Below, piece after piece: positions 27,127 to 35,981 of a DNA stretch of 43,348 bases (its first letter is position 1; each line of letters begins with the position of its first letter). The notes below the pieces were generated by a model that saw only the letters and a program-made list of their open reading frames with translations, was not told the DNA's origin and searched no databases. Origin of the DNA: Streptococcus cristatus (GTDB lineage Bacteria > Bacillota > Bacilli > Lactobacillales > Streptococcaceae); the NCBI RefSeq assembly GCF_003943815.1, contig NZ_RJNA01000008.1:52559-95906 (forward strand), in the 5' to 3' direction. The translations under genes and the position numbers were made by a program.

Positions 27127-28008
27127 ATGCTCGAACAATTTCTTCAGCAATTGGCTAATGGATTGATTTTGGGGAGTGTTTATGCGCTTCTGGCCTTGGG
27201 TTATACCATGGTTTATGGAATTATCAAACTGATTAATTTCGCGCATGGAGACATTTATATGATTGGTGCTTTTATGGGATATTACCTAATTAACACCCTT
27301 CACCTAAACTTCTTTGTAGCCCTTATTTTATCTATGGTTGGGACAGCGATCCTTGGTGTAGTGATTGAGTTCTTAGCCTATCGTCCTTTGCGCAATTCAA
27401 CACGGATTGCAGCTTTGATCACAGCAATTGGGGTTTCTTTCCTATTGGAGTACGGGATGGTCTTCTTTGTAGGTGCCAATACTCGCTCCTTCCCTCAAGT
27501 GATTAAAACAGTGCGTTATACGCTTGGGCCAATTTCGATTTCCAATATTCAACTAATGATTTTGGGAATTTCTATTTTACTCATGGTTGGTTTGCAGTTT
27601 ATTGTGCAAAAGACGAAAATGGGTAAAGCTATGCGGGCTGTTTCCGTGGATAGTGATGCTGCCCAGCTGATGGGGATTAATGTCAATCGTACGATCAGTT
27701 TTACTTTTGCCTTGGGTTCAGCCTTGGCAGGAGCAGCAGGGGTGCTGATTGCCCTTTATTACAACTCGCTTGAGCCACTGATGGGAATGACACCAGGTAT
27801 CAAGTCTTTCGTTGCGGCAGTTTTGGGCGGAATTGGTATCATCCCAGGGGCAGCTTTGGGTGGTTTTGTAATCGGTCTCTTGGAAACTTTTGCAACAGCA
27901 GTTGGACTGTCAGATTTCCGTGATGCGATTGTGTATGCGATCTTGATTATCATTCTATTGGTTCGTCCAGCTGGTATTCTAGGTAAAAATGTGAAAGAGA
28001 AGGTGTAA
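27127..28008 (+). CDS. livH: Branched-chain amino acid ABC transporter permease LivH
   Basis: A 293-residue membrane permease with about eight hydrophobic helices. The first block LANGLILGSVYALLALGYTMVYG and the cytoplasmic coupling region MGKAMRAVSVDSDAAQLMGINV identify the LivH subfamily. It pairs with LivM. The livM start is four bases after its stop. Confidence 0.95.
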   Translation: MLEQFLQQLANGLILGSVYALLALGYTMVYGIIKLINFAHGDIYMIGAFMGYYLINTLHLNFFVALILSMVGTAILGVVIEFLAYRPLRNSTRIAALITAIGVSFLLEYGMVFFVGANTRSFPQVIKTVRYTLGPISISNIQLMILGISILLMVGLQFIVQKTKMGKAMRAVSVDSDAAQLMGINVNRTISFTFALGSALAGAAGVLIALYYNSLEPLMGMTPGIKSFVAAVLGGIGIIPGAALGGFVIGLLETFATAVGLSDFRDAIVYAILIIILLVRPAGILGKNVKEKV

Positions 28009-28011
28009 TGT

Positions 28012-28965
28012 ATGAAAAATAATTTAAAAGTAAATGCGTTATGGCTTGCTCTGATCCTCTTTGGCTATCTATTGATGACAGTGCTTGCTAGCACAGGTAT
28101 TCTCAATCCTTTCTATCTGCAAATTTTTGAGCAGATTGGGATTAATATTATCTTGGCTGTTGGCCTCAATCTTATCGTTGGTTTTTCTGGGCAATTCTCG
28201 CTTGGGCATGCTGGCTTTATGGCCATTGGTGCCTATGCAGTAGCTATCATGGGCTCTAAATCTCCAAACTATGGGACTTTCTTTATTGCTATGTTGGTTG
28301 GCGCTGTGCTTGCAGGTGCAGTAGCTCTGCTTGTTGGTATTCCGACCCTGCGCTTAAAGGGAGACTATTTGGCAATTGCGACGCTGGGTGTTTCTGAAAT
28401 TATCCGGATTTTGATTGTCAATGGAGGCGACCTGACTAATGGTGCGGCAGGTATTCTATCCATTCCTAACTTTACCTCTTGGCAGTTGGTTTATGTCTTT
28501 GTCGTAATTACAACTATTTTGACTCTTAACTTCCTCCGCAGTCCTATCGGACGTAGCACCTTGTCTGTTCGCGAGGACGAGATTGCGGCAGAGTCTGTCG
28601 GTGTCAATACAACAAAAATTAAAGTCATTGCTTTCGTTTTTGGGGCTATTACAGCTTCTATTGCAGGTTCTTTGCAGGCTGGATTTGTTGGCTCTGTTGT
28701 ACCAAAAGACTATTCCTTTATCAATACAATCAATGTCTTGATTATCGTCGTTTTTGGCGGTCTGGGATCAATGACTGGAGCAATCGTTGCGGCAGTAGTA
28801 TTGGGTATCCTCAACATGCTTTTACAAGATATCTCAAGTGTTCGGATGATTGTTTATTCGCTTGCCTTAATCTTGGTGATGATTTTCCGTCCAGGCGGCT
28901 TGCTTGGTACTTGGGAATTTAGCTTGGCTAAGCTCTTTAAAAAGAATAAGGAGGTCAAAGAATAA
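28012..28965 (+). CDS. livM: Branched-chain amino acid ABC transporter permease LivM
   Basis: A 317-residue permease partner of LivH. GLNLIVGFSGQFSLGHAGFMAIGAY and the coupling region IGRSTLSVREDEIAAESVGVN are diagnostic of LivM. The C-terminus is basic (KLFKKNKEVKE). It overlaps livG by one base. Confidence 0.95.
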   Translation: MKNNLKVNALWLALILFGYLLMTVLASTGILNPFYLQIFEQIGINIILAVGLNLIVGFSGQFSLGHAGFMAIGAYAVAIMGSKSPNYGTFFIAMLVGAVLAGAVALLVGIPTLRLKGDYLAIATLGVSEIIRILIVNGGDLTNGAAGILSIPNFTSWQLVYVFVVITTILTLNFLRSPIGRSTLSVREDEIAAESVGVNTTKIKVIAFVFGAITASIAGSLQAGFVGSVVPKDYSFINTINVLIIVVFGGLGSMTGAIVAAVVLGILNMLLQDISSVRMIVYSLALILVMIFRPGGLLGTWEFSLAKLFKKNKEVKE

Positions 28966-29729
28966 TGGCACTTCTTGATGTGAAAAAATTAACCAAAAAT
29001 TTTGGAGGACTAACAGCTGTTAGTGACGTGACTCTGGAATTGAACGAAGGGGAACTGGTCGGTCTTATTGGGCCTAACGGTGCTGGAAAAACAACTCTTT
29101 TCAACCTTTTGACAGGTGTTTATGAACCGAGTGAGGGAACGGTTACTTTAGATGGTCATTTGCTGAATGGCAAAACACCTTACAAAATTGCAACACTGGG
29201 TCTCAGTCGGACTTTCCAAAATATTCGCCTTTTTAAAGATTTGACTGTGTTGGACAATGTATTGATTGCTTTCGGGAATCACCATAAACCTCACGTGTTG
29301 GCCTCTTTCTTCCGTCTTCCAGCATTTTATAAAAATGAAGAGGAATTGAAAGTAAAAGCTCTGGAATTGCTGGCTATCTTTGACTTGGATAAGGAAGCAG
29401 AAACTTTAGCTAAAAATTTGGCTTATGGTCAACAGCGTCGTCTGGAGATTGTCCGTGCGCTTGCCACAGAGCCTAAGATTCTCTTCTTGGATGAGCCAGC
29501 TGCTGGGATGAATCCACAGGAAACAGCTGAGCTGACTGCCCTAATCCGTCGGATTAAAAATGAATTTAACATTACCATCATGCTGATTGAGCATGATATG
29601 AGTCTGGTTATGGAAGTAACTGAGCGCATCTACGTACTAGAGTACGGTCGCTTGATTGCCCACGGCACACCAGATGAGATTAAGAATGACAAACGCGTTA
29701 TTGAAGCTTATCTAGGAGGTGAAGCCTAA
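28965..29729 (+). CDS. livG: Branched-chain amino acid ABC transporter ATPase LivG
   Basis: A 254-residue ATPase. Walker A is GPNGAGKT (37-44), the signature is the LivG variant LAYGQQRRLEI, and Walker B is ILFLDEPAAGMNP followed by the H-loop in LIEHDMSLV. It forms the ATPase pair with LivF, which begins at its stop codon (TAATG). Confidence 0.95.
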   Translation: MALLDVKKLTKNFGGLTAVSDVTLELNEGELVGLIGPNGAGKTTLFNLLTGVYEPSEGTVTLDGHLLNGKTPYKIATLGLSRTFQNIRLFKDLTVLDNVLIAFGNHHKPHVLASFFRLPAFYKNEEELKVKALELLAIFDLDKEAETLAKNLAYGQQRRLEIVRALATEPKILFLDEPAAGMNPQETAELTALIRRIKNEFNITIMLIEHDMSLVMEVTERIYVLEYGRLIAHGTPDEIKNDKRVIEAYLGGEA

Positions 29730-30439
29730 TGTCCATGCTCAAAGTTGAAAATCTATCTGTCCACTATGGCATGATTCAGGCTGTCCGTGATGTCAGCTTT
29801 GAAGTCAACGAAGGAGAGGTTGTTTCCCTTATCGGTGCCAATGGTGCTGGTAAAACGACTATCCTCCGCACGATCTCTGGTTTGGTTCGCCCAAGTGCTG
29901 GGAAGATTGAATTTTTAGGTAAGGAAATTCAAAAAGTGCCTGCTCAAAAGATTGTGGCTGCGGGGCTTTCACAGGTTCCAGAAGGGCGCCATATTTTCCC
30001 TGGTTTGACTGTCTTGGAGAACCTTGAAATGGGAGCTTTTCTTAAGAAAAATCGTGAAGAAAATCAAGCCAATCTCAAAAAGGTCTTCTCTCGTTTCCCA
30101 CGCTTGGAAGAGCGTAAAAACCAAGATGCTGCAACCCTTTCGGGTGGTGAGCAGCAGATGTTGGCTATGGGTCGAGCGCTCATGTCTACTCCTAAGCTCT
30201 TGCTCTTGGATGAGCCATCAATGGGGCTAGCGCCAATCTTCATTCAAGAAATCTTTGATATCATTCAAGATATCCAAAAGCAGGGTACAACTGTTCTTTT
30301 GATTGAGCAAAATGCCAATAAGGCTCTCTCTATTGCCAACCGCGGTTATGTCCTTGAAACAGGCAAAATCGTCCTGTCCGGAACTGGACAAGAACTTTTG
30401 ACTTCCGACGAAGTCCGCAAAGCATATCTAGGTGGTTAA
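29729..30439 (+). CDS. livF: Branched-chain amino acid ABC transporter ATPase LivF
   Basis: A 236-residue ATPase, partner of LivG. It has Walker A GANGAGKT (36-43), signature LSGGEQQML, Walker B LLLLDEPSMGLAP and H-loop-like LIEQN. It is the last gene of the operon; its TAA stop overlaps the first hairpin of the palindrome array that follows. Confidence 0.95.
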   Translation: MSMLKVENLSVHYGMIQAVRDVSFEVNEGEVVSLIGANGAGKTTILRTISGLVRPSAGKIEFLGKEIQKVPAQKIVAAGLSQVPEGRHIFPGLTVLENLEMGAFLKKNREENQANLKKVFSRFPRLEERKNQDAATLSGGEQQMLAMGRALMSTPKLLLLDEPSMGLAPIFIQEIFDIIQDIQKQGTTVLLIEQNANKALSIANRGYVLETGKIVLSGTGQELLTSDEVRKAYLGG

Positions 30440-30913
30440 AAAGGTCCAGTGGACCTTTTTAAGTTGCGGATAAAGAAAACAGAGTTTTCTTCAAAATGTC
30501 TGGGAGACATTTTTAGGTTGTTGATAGAAAGTTACGATAGTAACTTAACATTTTGAAAAGGTCCAGTGGACCTTTTTAAGTTGCGGATAAAGAAAACAGA
30601 GTTTTCGTCAAAATGTCTGGGAGACATTTTTAGGTTGTTGATAGAAAGTTACGGTAGTAACTTAACATTTTGAAAAGGTCCAGTGAACCTTTTTAAGTTA
30701 CAGATAAAGAAAATAGAGTTTTCGTCAAGATCTGGGAGATTGTTTCAGGTTGCAGATGGGAACTCGCGGCAGCGAGTTTTCGCTTATTAAGGTCCAATGG
30801 ACCTTTTTTGTTTTCAAGATAAATTTATTTGTTTGGATAAGCCGATAGCCGTTTTTGGTTACAACCAAAGAGTTGCATTGGCAACTGTACGTTTTTTAAA
30901 ATTCGCTGGGCCC
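30438..30913. repeat. Array of short palindromes in imperfect 117-bp tandem units
   Basis: GGTCCA(G/A)TG starts at 30443, 30560, 30677 and 30791, so units are 117, 117 and 114 bases. Each full unit has four hairpins. In unit 1 they are AAAAAGGTCC/GGACCTTTTT (30438-30460), GAAAAC/GTTTTC (30475-30489), AAAATGTCT/AGACATTTT (30493-30513) and AAGTTAC/GTAACTT (30529-30546). Unit 2 repeats these at 30556-30576, 30592-30606, 30610-30630 and 30646-30663. Unit 3 is degraded, but its last hairpin (AACTCGC/GCGAGTT, 30761-30778) has a different, still perfect, stem. Further palindromes follow: AAGGTCC/GGACCTT (30789-30805), TTTGGTT/AACCAAA (30854-30869) and AGTTGC/GCAACT (30871-30886). The first hairpin probably terminates the liv operon. 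Confidence 0.9.
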
Positions 30914-31371
30914 TTTTTAGATGAGGCTAGAGTTTCGTGGTATAGTTTTCTTTGGTGGAAGTTTCCATTTTTTAAGTGCTGTGCTAGTAAGCGATGTAAC
31001 AGTTCCAAACGGCCACTTCTCTGAATCTATTTCTTCATTTTAAGCATCGAGCGAAAATATGGTAAAATATGGGTGAAGAAAAATTGTTCGGGTCTAAATA
31101 AAGATTGGAAATTTCGGAAATAATTTGTCAAAGTATAGGATTTGCTTATTGGTGGTAACTGGCGAGATGGAGAGTAATCTTAGCTTTTGATTGTGAAGTG
31201 AAGAAAGAAGCTGTTTTCTGTTCGTCTCTACACAATTCTCTTACGCAACTAGAATTCAATAAAGATATGCTTATCAGGGATAGAAAATGGCAGTCGAATT
31301 TCTTTGCTTGATGTGCTAGAGCGGGTAATATTGGTTTTTGAAAACATTTAAATAATTATAGAGGATCAAAG
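30914..31371. other. Gene-free stretch before nnrD
   Basis: No convincing gene. A short frame that reads through the palindromes (30797-31024) has no ribosome site and no family features. TGGTAAAAT at 31059-31067 may be an extended -10. The rest to 31371 shows nothing I can name. AGAGGA precedes the nnrD start. Confidence 0.4.
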
Positions 31372-32214
31372 ATGAAACTAGTCAGTGACAGGCTTTTGAA
31401 AAAGGTTGTTATAAATCGATTGCCAGACAGCCATAAAGGCGACTATGGTCGCCTGCTCTTGATTGGCGGGACCTATCCCTATGGTGGAGCTATTATCATG
31501 GCTGCCTTGGCCGCAGTAAGGAGCGGAGCTGGTTTGGTGACTGTTGCAACTGAACGGGAAAATATTCCTGCCCTCCATGCCCATCTGCCAGAGGCTATGG
31601 CCTTTGATTTGCAGGAGCGAGAGCGATTAATGGAGCAGATCCGCAAGGCTACTGTTATTTTAATCGGACCGGGTTTGGCTGAAAATTCTTTAGAGAAATC
31701 GGTGCTACAGCTGGTTTTACAGCTTGTAAACAAGCAACAAATCTTGATTATGGATGGGGGCGCTATCTCGCTTTTTGCCAAGCAAGCTCTGCCTTTTCCA
31801 AAGTCCCAGACAATTTTTACCCCTCACCAGAAAGAATGGGAAAGTTTGTCTGGCTTGCCCATCGAGTCGCAGGACGAAAAATCTAGCCAAAAGGCTGTTG
31901 ACCAATTTCCTAAGGGAACTCTAGTTGTACAGAAAAGGAATGGAACACGAGTTTTTCAGAGTGGGGAAAAGGATATTTATCAGCTGCAGGTTGGTGGTCC
32001 CTATCAAGCCACTGGCGGTATGGGAGATACCTTGGCAGGGATGATTGCTGGCTTTGCAGGTCAATTTCAGCAGGCTTCACTTCTTGAAAGAGTAACAGCT
32101 GCGACCTACTTGCATTCAGCCATAGCGGATGAATTAGCCAAAGAGGTTTATGTGGTATTACCGACAGAACTGAGTCAACAAATTTCGACTTGGATGAAAA
32201 ATTTTAGTCAATAA
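31372..32214 (+). CDS. nnrD: ADP-dependent NAD(P)H-hydrate dehydratase
   Basis: A 280-residue ribokinase-fold enzyme that repairs hydrated NADH and NADPH. Family features are KGDYGRLLLIGG at the start, LIGPGL, the segment TPHQKEW, and the nucleotide-binding GGMGDTLAGM (with the conserved Asp) near residue 222. It lacks the N-terminal epimerase domain that is fused in some bacteria, which is usual for streptococci. It is a single-gene unit with a terminator behind it. Confidence 0.93.
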   Translation: MKLVSDRLLKKVVINRLPDSHKGDYGRLLLIGGTYPYGGAIIMAALAAVRSGAGLVTVATERENIPALHAHLPEAMAFDLQERERLMEQIRKATVILIGPGLAENSLEKSVLQLVLQLVNKQQILIMDGGAISLFAKQALPFPKSQTIFTPHQKEWESLSGLPIESQDEKSSQKAVDQFPKGTLVVQKRNGTRVFQSGEKDIYQLQVGGPYQATGGMGDTLAGMIAGFAGQFQQASLLERVTAATYLHSAIADELAKEVYVVLPTELSQQISTWMKNFSQ

Positions 32215-32221
32215 ATCTTGG

Positions 32222-32250
32222 GAGGCCTGGAAAAATCCGAGTCTCTTTTT
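32222..32250 (+). terminator. Terminator after nnrD
   Basis: GAGGCCTGGA pairs imperfectly with TCCGAGTCTC around a short A-rich loop and is followed by five T residues. Confidence 0.7.
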
Positions 32251-32362
32251 GTGGATTAGGAAATCTTGTCTTAGTTAGGAAAAGTCTAAGATTCATCAAC
32301 TTTCTCACATGATTACTTTTTTAATTTATAGACAAAAGTTAATACGATAGAAAACTTTTTTG

Positions 32363-32371
32363 TGCTATAAT
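32363..32371 (+). promoter_or_regulatory. Extended -10 promoter of the HTH gene
   Basis: TGCTATAAT, 64 bases before the ATG at 32436. No good -35 is visible. Confidence 0.5.
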
Positions 32372-32435
32372 AAAAATAAAGTATGAGAGTTAAAAGTATA
32401 AAAACTAGTAGAAAAGGATAAGTGCGGAAAGTGCC

Positions 32436-32660
32436 ATGTCAGAGCTAAAAGTAGCAATTGGGAAAAAAATTCGAGAACTGCGGGAACAACGTAAAATGAC
32501 AAGGGAATTGCTGTGTGAGGATGAGACTCGTTTGACAGTCAGACAGCTGGCTCGTATTGAGGCAGGCGATTCGATTCCTAGTTTACTAACCTTAGAGTTC
32601 ATTGCGCAACAGTTGCATATCGAAATGTATCAAATTATCAAGGAAAGTACAAAATCTTAG
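32436..32660 (+). CDS. Small HTH-only regulator, Rgg/PlcR-like N-terminal domain
   Basis: A 74-residue XRE-type helix-turn-helix protein. LREQRKMTRELLCEDE, LTVRQLARIEAGDSIPSL and TLEFIAQQLHI resemble the DNA-binding end of the Rgg/PlcR/TprA family of peptide-responsive regulators, which normally have about 280-300 residues with a C-terminal tetratricopeptide part. Here the frame stops after the HTH, in TAG, and a terminator follows 28 bases later, so the sensor part is absent. It may be a stable stand-alone repressor or a decayed gene. It has its own promoter. AAGTGCGGAAAG precedes the start, a weak ribosome site. Confidence 0.75.
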   Translation: MSELKVAIGKKIRELREQRKMTRELLCEDETRLTVRQLARIEAGDSIPSLLTLEFIAQQLHIEMYQIIKESTKS

Positions 32661-32687
32661 TGATTTTTATCCTGAAAATTGGGAACT

Positions 32688-32722
32688 TGGAAGCACCGCC
32701 TTCTTCCATTTTTTGGTATAAT
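32688..32722 (+). terminator. Terminator after the HTH gene, joined to the xseA promoter
   Basis: TGGAAG (32688-32693) pairs with CTTCCA (32703-32708) and is followed by six T residues. TGGTATAAT (32714-32722), an extended -10 box, begins at the end of the T run and serves the operon from xseA to recN. Confidence 0.75.
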
Positions 32723-32761
32723 AAAAGTTACGCAAATACTAGAAAATAGAAAGGGAGCGAC

Positions 32762-34102
32762 ATGCCAGATTATTTATCGGTTTCGACTTTGACCCGTTAT
32801 CTGAAGATGAAGTTTGACCGTGATCCTTATTTGGAGCGGGTTTATCTGACAGGTCAGGTCTCTAATTTTCGCAAGCGTCCTAATCACCAGTATTTTTCCC
32901 TCAAGGATGAGAAGGCAGTGATTCAGGCGACTATCTGGTCAGGTGTCTATAAAAAGCTTGGTTTTGAACTAGAAGAGGGCATGAAGGTCAATGTCATTGG
33001 CCGTGTTCAGCTCTATGAACCAAGTGGTTCCTATTCGATTGTCATTGAAAAGGCTGAACCAGACGGCATTGGCGCCTTGGCTGTTCAGTTTGAGCAACTC
33101 AAGAAAAAACTGGGAGAAGAAGGACTTTTCCAAGATAAGTTTAAACAAGCCCTGCCTCAGTTTCCTAAGAAAATTGGGGTGGTGACCAGTCCTAGTGGAG
33201 CTGTCATCCGAGATATTATCACGACAGTCAGCCGCCGTTTTCCCGGTGTGGACATTCTACTTTATCCAACCAAGGTTCAGGGCGAAGGAGCTGCCGCCGA
33301 GGTAGCGACTAATATCCGTCGAGCCAATGAGCGAGAAGATTTGGATGTCTTGATTATTGGCCGAGGCGGCGGATCCATTGAGGATCTTTGGGCTTTTAAT
33401 GAGGAAATCGTCGTGCGAGCCATATTTGAGTCCCAGATTCCAATTATTTCCAGTGTGGGGCATGAAACGGACACGACGCTGGCTGACTTTGTGGCAGACC
33501 GACGAGCAGCAACCCCAACAGCAGCAGCGGAATTGGCAACGCCAGTCACCAAGCTGGATCTTCTGGGGCATTTGAGTCAGCAGCAAAATCGTCTGTCTAA
33601 TGCAGCTTCCAATCGTCTGGCTTACCAGCGGGAACGCTTGCATAAATTGGCTTCATCTGTTATTTTTCGTCAGCCAGAGCGGCTTTATGATGGCTATCTG
33701 CAAAAGTTAGACCAGCTCAATCTGCGATTAAAGCAAAAAATTCGCGAATATTATAGTGAAGAAGTCCAGCAGGTCAAGATTCTCCAGCATCGCTTGGAAT
33801 CTTTGTCACCTCTGCGTCAGGTGCAGCGCTATCAGGAGAAGGTGCACCAGCAAGAGCGCTTGTTGCGTAGCAATATGGCGGTTATCTATGACCATAAGGT
33901 GGCTGAAGCCAAGAGGCTGTCTGATGCGCTACTCATGCTGGATACCAGTCGCATTGTGGCGCGGGGCTATGCTATTATTCAAAAAAATGAAACAGTAATC
34001 GAGTCCAGTCAGGATATCAAGGAGAAGGACCAGCTGACCATTCTCATGCGGGATGGTCAAGTCCAAGTTGAGGTAAAAGATGTCAAAAGACAAGAAATTT
34101 GA
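32762..34102 (+). CDS. xseA: Exodeoxyribonuclease VII large subunit
   Basis: A 446-residue subunit of the ExoVII nuclease, which degrades single-stranded DNA. An OB-fold domain (about 1-105) is followed by the catalytic core, seen in [32 protein letters not shown] and [17 protein letters not shown], and by a long coiled coil and C-terminal tail. AAAGGGAG precedes the ATG. It overlaps xseB by 23 bases. Confidence 0.97.
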   Translation: MPDYLSVSTLTRYLKMKFDRDPYLERVYLTGQVSNFRKRPNHQYFSLKDEKAVIQATIWSGVYKKLGFELEEGMKVNVIGRVQLYEPSGSYSIVIEKAEPDGIGALAVQFEQLKKKLGEEGLFQDKFKQALPQFPKKIGVVTSPSGAVIRDIITTVSRRFPGVDILLYPTKVQGEGAAAEVATNIRRANEREDLDVLIIGRGGGSIEDLWAFNEEIVVRAIFESQIPIISSVGHETDTTLADFVADRRAATPTAAAELATPVTKLDLLGHLSQQQNRLSNAASNRLAYQRERLHKLASSVIFRQPERLYDGYLQKLDQLNLRLKQKIREYYSEEVQQVKILQHRLESLSPLRQVQRYQEKVHQQERLLRSNMAVIYDHKVAEAKRLSDALLMLDTSRIVARGYAIIQKNETVIESSQDIKEKDQLTILMRDGQVQVEVKDVKRQEI

Positions 34103-34292
34103 AGAAAACTTAGCTGATTTGGAAGCTATTGTCCAGAAGCTGGAAAATGGAGATGTGGCCTTGGAAGAGGCCATCGCTGAATTCCAGAAGGGCATGCAGT
34201 TGTCTAAAGACTTGCAAAAGACGCTAGATCAGGCAGAGAAGACCTTGGTCAAGGTCATGCAGGCGGATGGCACAGAAACGGATATGGAATGA
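34080..34292 (+). CDS. xseB: Exodeoxyribonuclease VII small subunit
   Basis: A 70-residue, two-helix protein with the family core [26 protein letters not shown] and YxxG-like [12 protein letters not shown]. Several copies bind each XseA and are needed for ExoVII activity. The start lies in the end of xseA, and the stop overlaps ispA by four bases (ATGA). Confidence 0.96.
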   Translation: MSKDKKFEENLADLEAIVQKLENGDVALEEAIAEFQKGMQLSKDLQKTLDQAEKTLVKVMQADGTETDME

Positions 34293-35164
34293 CAAGAGAG
34301 CATAAAATCAGGCAAATTGGCCTGACGATTCAAGATTTTTATCAGAGCAAGGGAGTGTCATCAGATTTGATAGAGACCATTCTCTATTCTGTCGAGGCTG
34401 GTGGCAAGCGGATTCGCCCTCTCTTGCTTTTGGAGTTGCTGGAGGGCTTTGGTCTGGAATTAACTCCCGCTCACTTTCAGGTGGCAGCAGCTCTGGAGAT
34501 GATTCATACTGGCAGCCTGATCCATGATGATTTGCCAGCTATGGATAATGATGACTACCGCAGAGGTCGTCTGACCAGCCACAAGAAATTCGGGGAGGAT
34601 ATGGCCATTTTGGCGGGAGATTCTCTCTTTTTGGATCCTTATGGTTTGGTAGCAATGGCAGAGCTCCCTAGTCAGGTCAAGGTGGAGCTGATAGCAGAGC
34701 TGTCTTTGGCGGCTGGTTCCTTTGGTATGGTGGCCGGGCAGGTTTTGGATATGCAGGGAGAAGGCTGCAAGTTGACCATGGACCAGCTCCAGACCATTCA
34801 TGCCAATAAGACAGGAAAGCTCTTGGCCTATCCTTTTGTAGCAGCGGGAATCATTGCTCAGACTGGTCAATCCGTCCTAGGGAAGCTCCGTCAAGCGGGA
34901 GAACTCTTGGGTCTGGCTTTTCAGGTGCGGGATGATATTTTAGATGTGACGGCTAGTTTTGAGCAGATCGGTAAGACACCGCAGAAGGATCTGGCGGCTG
35001 AGAAATCAACTTATCCAGCCTTGCTAGGCCTAGATGGAGCTAGTGCTTTTTTCGATGAAACGCTAGAACAAGCAAAAATCCTACTGGAGCAACTAGAGAA
35101 AGAAAGTGATTTTTCAGCTAAAGAAATTCAAAAAATAATAGAAAGTTTGAGACTGGATGGCTAA
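34289..35164 (+). CDS. ispA: Polyprenyl (farnesyl/geranylgeranyl) diphosphate synthase
   Basis: A 291-residue prenyl transferase making short isoprenoid diphosphates, the precursors of undecaprenyl carriers. Both Asp-rich motifs are present: [10 protein letters not shown] (80-89) and DDILD (215-219), each binding magnesium and the diphosphate. GGKRIRPLL is at 39-47. It overlaps the next gene by 8 bases (ATGGCTAA). Confidence 0.95.
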   Translation: MTREHKIRQIGLTIQDFYQSKGVSSDLIETILYSVEAGGKRIRPLLLLELLEGFGLELTPAHFQVAAALEMIHTGSLIHDDLPAMDNDDYRRGRLTSHKKFGEDMAILAGDSLFLDPYGLVAMAELPSQVKVELIAELSLAAGSFGMVAGQVLDMQGEGCKLTMDQLQTIHANKTGKLLAYPFVAAGIIAQTGQSVLGKLRQAGELLGLAFQVRDDILDVTASFEQIGKTPQKDLAAEKSTYPALLGLDGASAFFDETLEQAKILLEQLEKESDFSAKEIQKIIESLRLDG

Positions 35165-35981
35165 GGAAAGAGTGGATGTATTGGCCTATCGACAAGGGCT
35201 CTTTGAGACCCGAGAGCAGGCCAAGCGCGGAGTGATGGCAGGCCTAGTCGTGGCACTTGCTAATGGAGAGCGCTTTGATAAGCCGGGTGAAAAAATCGAT
35301 GATGCAACAGAGCTCAAGCTCAAGGGAGAAAAACTGAAGTATGTCAGTCGTGGCGGCCTAAAATTAGAAAAAGCTTTGCAAGTGTTTGGCCTTTCGGTTG
35401 CAGACCGGGTGGCCTTGGATATCGGTGCTTCGACCGGTGGCTTTACCGATGTTATGTTGCAGAATGGAGCTAAGCTGGTCTATGCGGTTGATGTTGGGAC
35501 TAACCAGTTGGCCTGGAAACTCCGCCAAGATGAACGGGTTATCAGCATGGAGCAGTTCAATTTTCGCTATGCCGAGCCAACTGATTTTGACTTTCGGCCC
35601 AGCTTTGCCAGTATTGATGTTAGTTTTATCTCGCTTAGCTTGATTTTGCCGGCCCTCTATCAGATTTTAGAAGAGAGCGGTCAGGTCGTGGCCTTGATTA
35701 AGCCTCAGTTCGAGGCTGGTCGAGAGCAGATTGGCAAGAAGGGGATTATCAAGGACAAGAAAGTTCATTTGGTGGTGCTGGAAATCGTGACAGCCTTTAT
35801 GCTGGAAGCAGGTTTTTCAGTCAAAGGTTTGGATTTTTCTCCGATTCAGGGCGGGCATGGAAATGTTGAATTTCTAGCCTTTCTGGAGAAAAACGAGCAG
35901 CCGAAAAATGACTTGGAGCAAGACTTAGTCGCTGTCGTAGAGGCGGCCCACAAGGAATTTAAAGATGAAGAAGAAGGATAG
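35157..35981 (+). CDS. tlyA: TlyA family rRNA 2'-O-methyltransferase / hemolysin-like protein
   Basis: A 274-residue protein with an N-terminal S4 RNA-binding domain (about 3-65) and an FtsJ-type SAM methyltransferase domain. The SAM site is ALDIGASTGGFTDVML, and VALIKPQFEAGREQIGKKG is a further family block. TlyA proteins methylate rRNA 2'-hydroxyls; a haemolytic role has been proposed for some. Its place between ispA and argR is standard. It overlaps ispA by 8 and argR by 17 bases. Confidence 0.93.
   Translation: MAKERVDVLAYRQGLFETREQAKRGVMAGLVVALANGERFDKPGEKIDDATELKLKGEKLKYVSRGGLKLEKALQVFGLSVADRVALDIGASTGGFTDVMLQNGAKLVYAVDVGTNQLAWKLRQDERVISMEQFNFRYAEPTDFDFRPSFASIDVSFISLSLILPALYQILEESGQVVALIKPQFEAGREQIGKKGIIKDKKVHLVVLEIVTAFMLEAGFSVKGLDFSPIQGGHGNVEFLAFLEKNEQPKNDLEQDLVAVVEAAHKEFKDEEEG

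Noticed and set aside
30438-30810. CRISPR array
   Set aside because: The repeated parts are long (117 bp) and consecutive, with no unique spacers between them and no cas genes; palindromes, not spacers, make up the pattern.
30797-31024. A 75-codon frame downstream of the palindrome array
   Set aside because: It reads through palindromes, has no ribosome site and has a cysteine- and tryptophan-rich composition unlike real proteins here.
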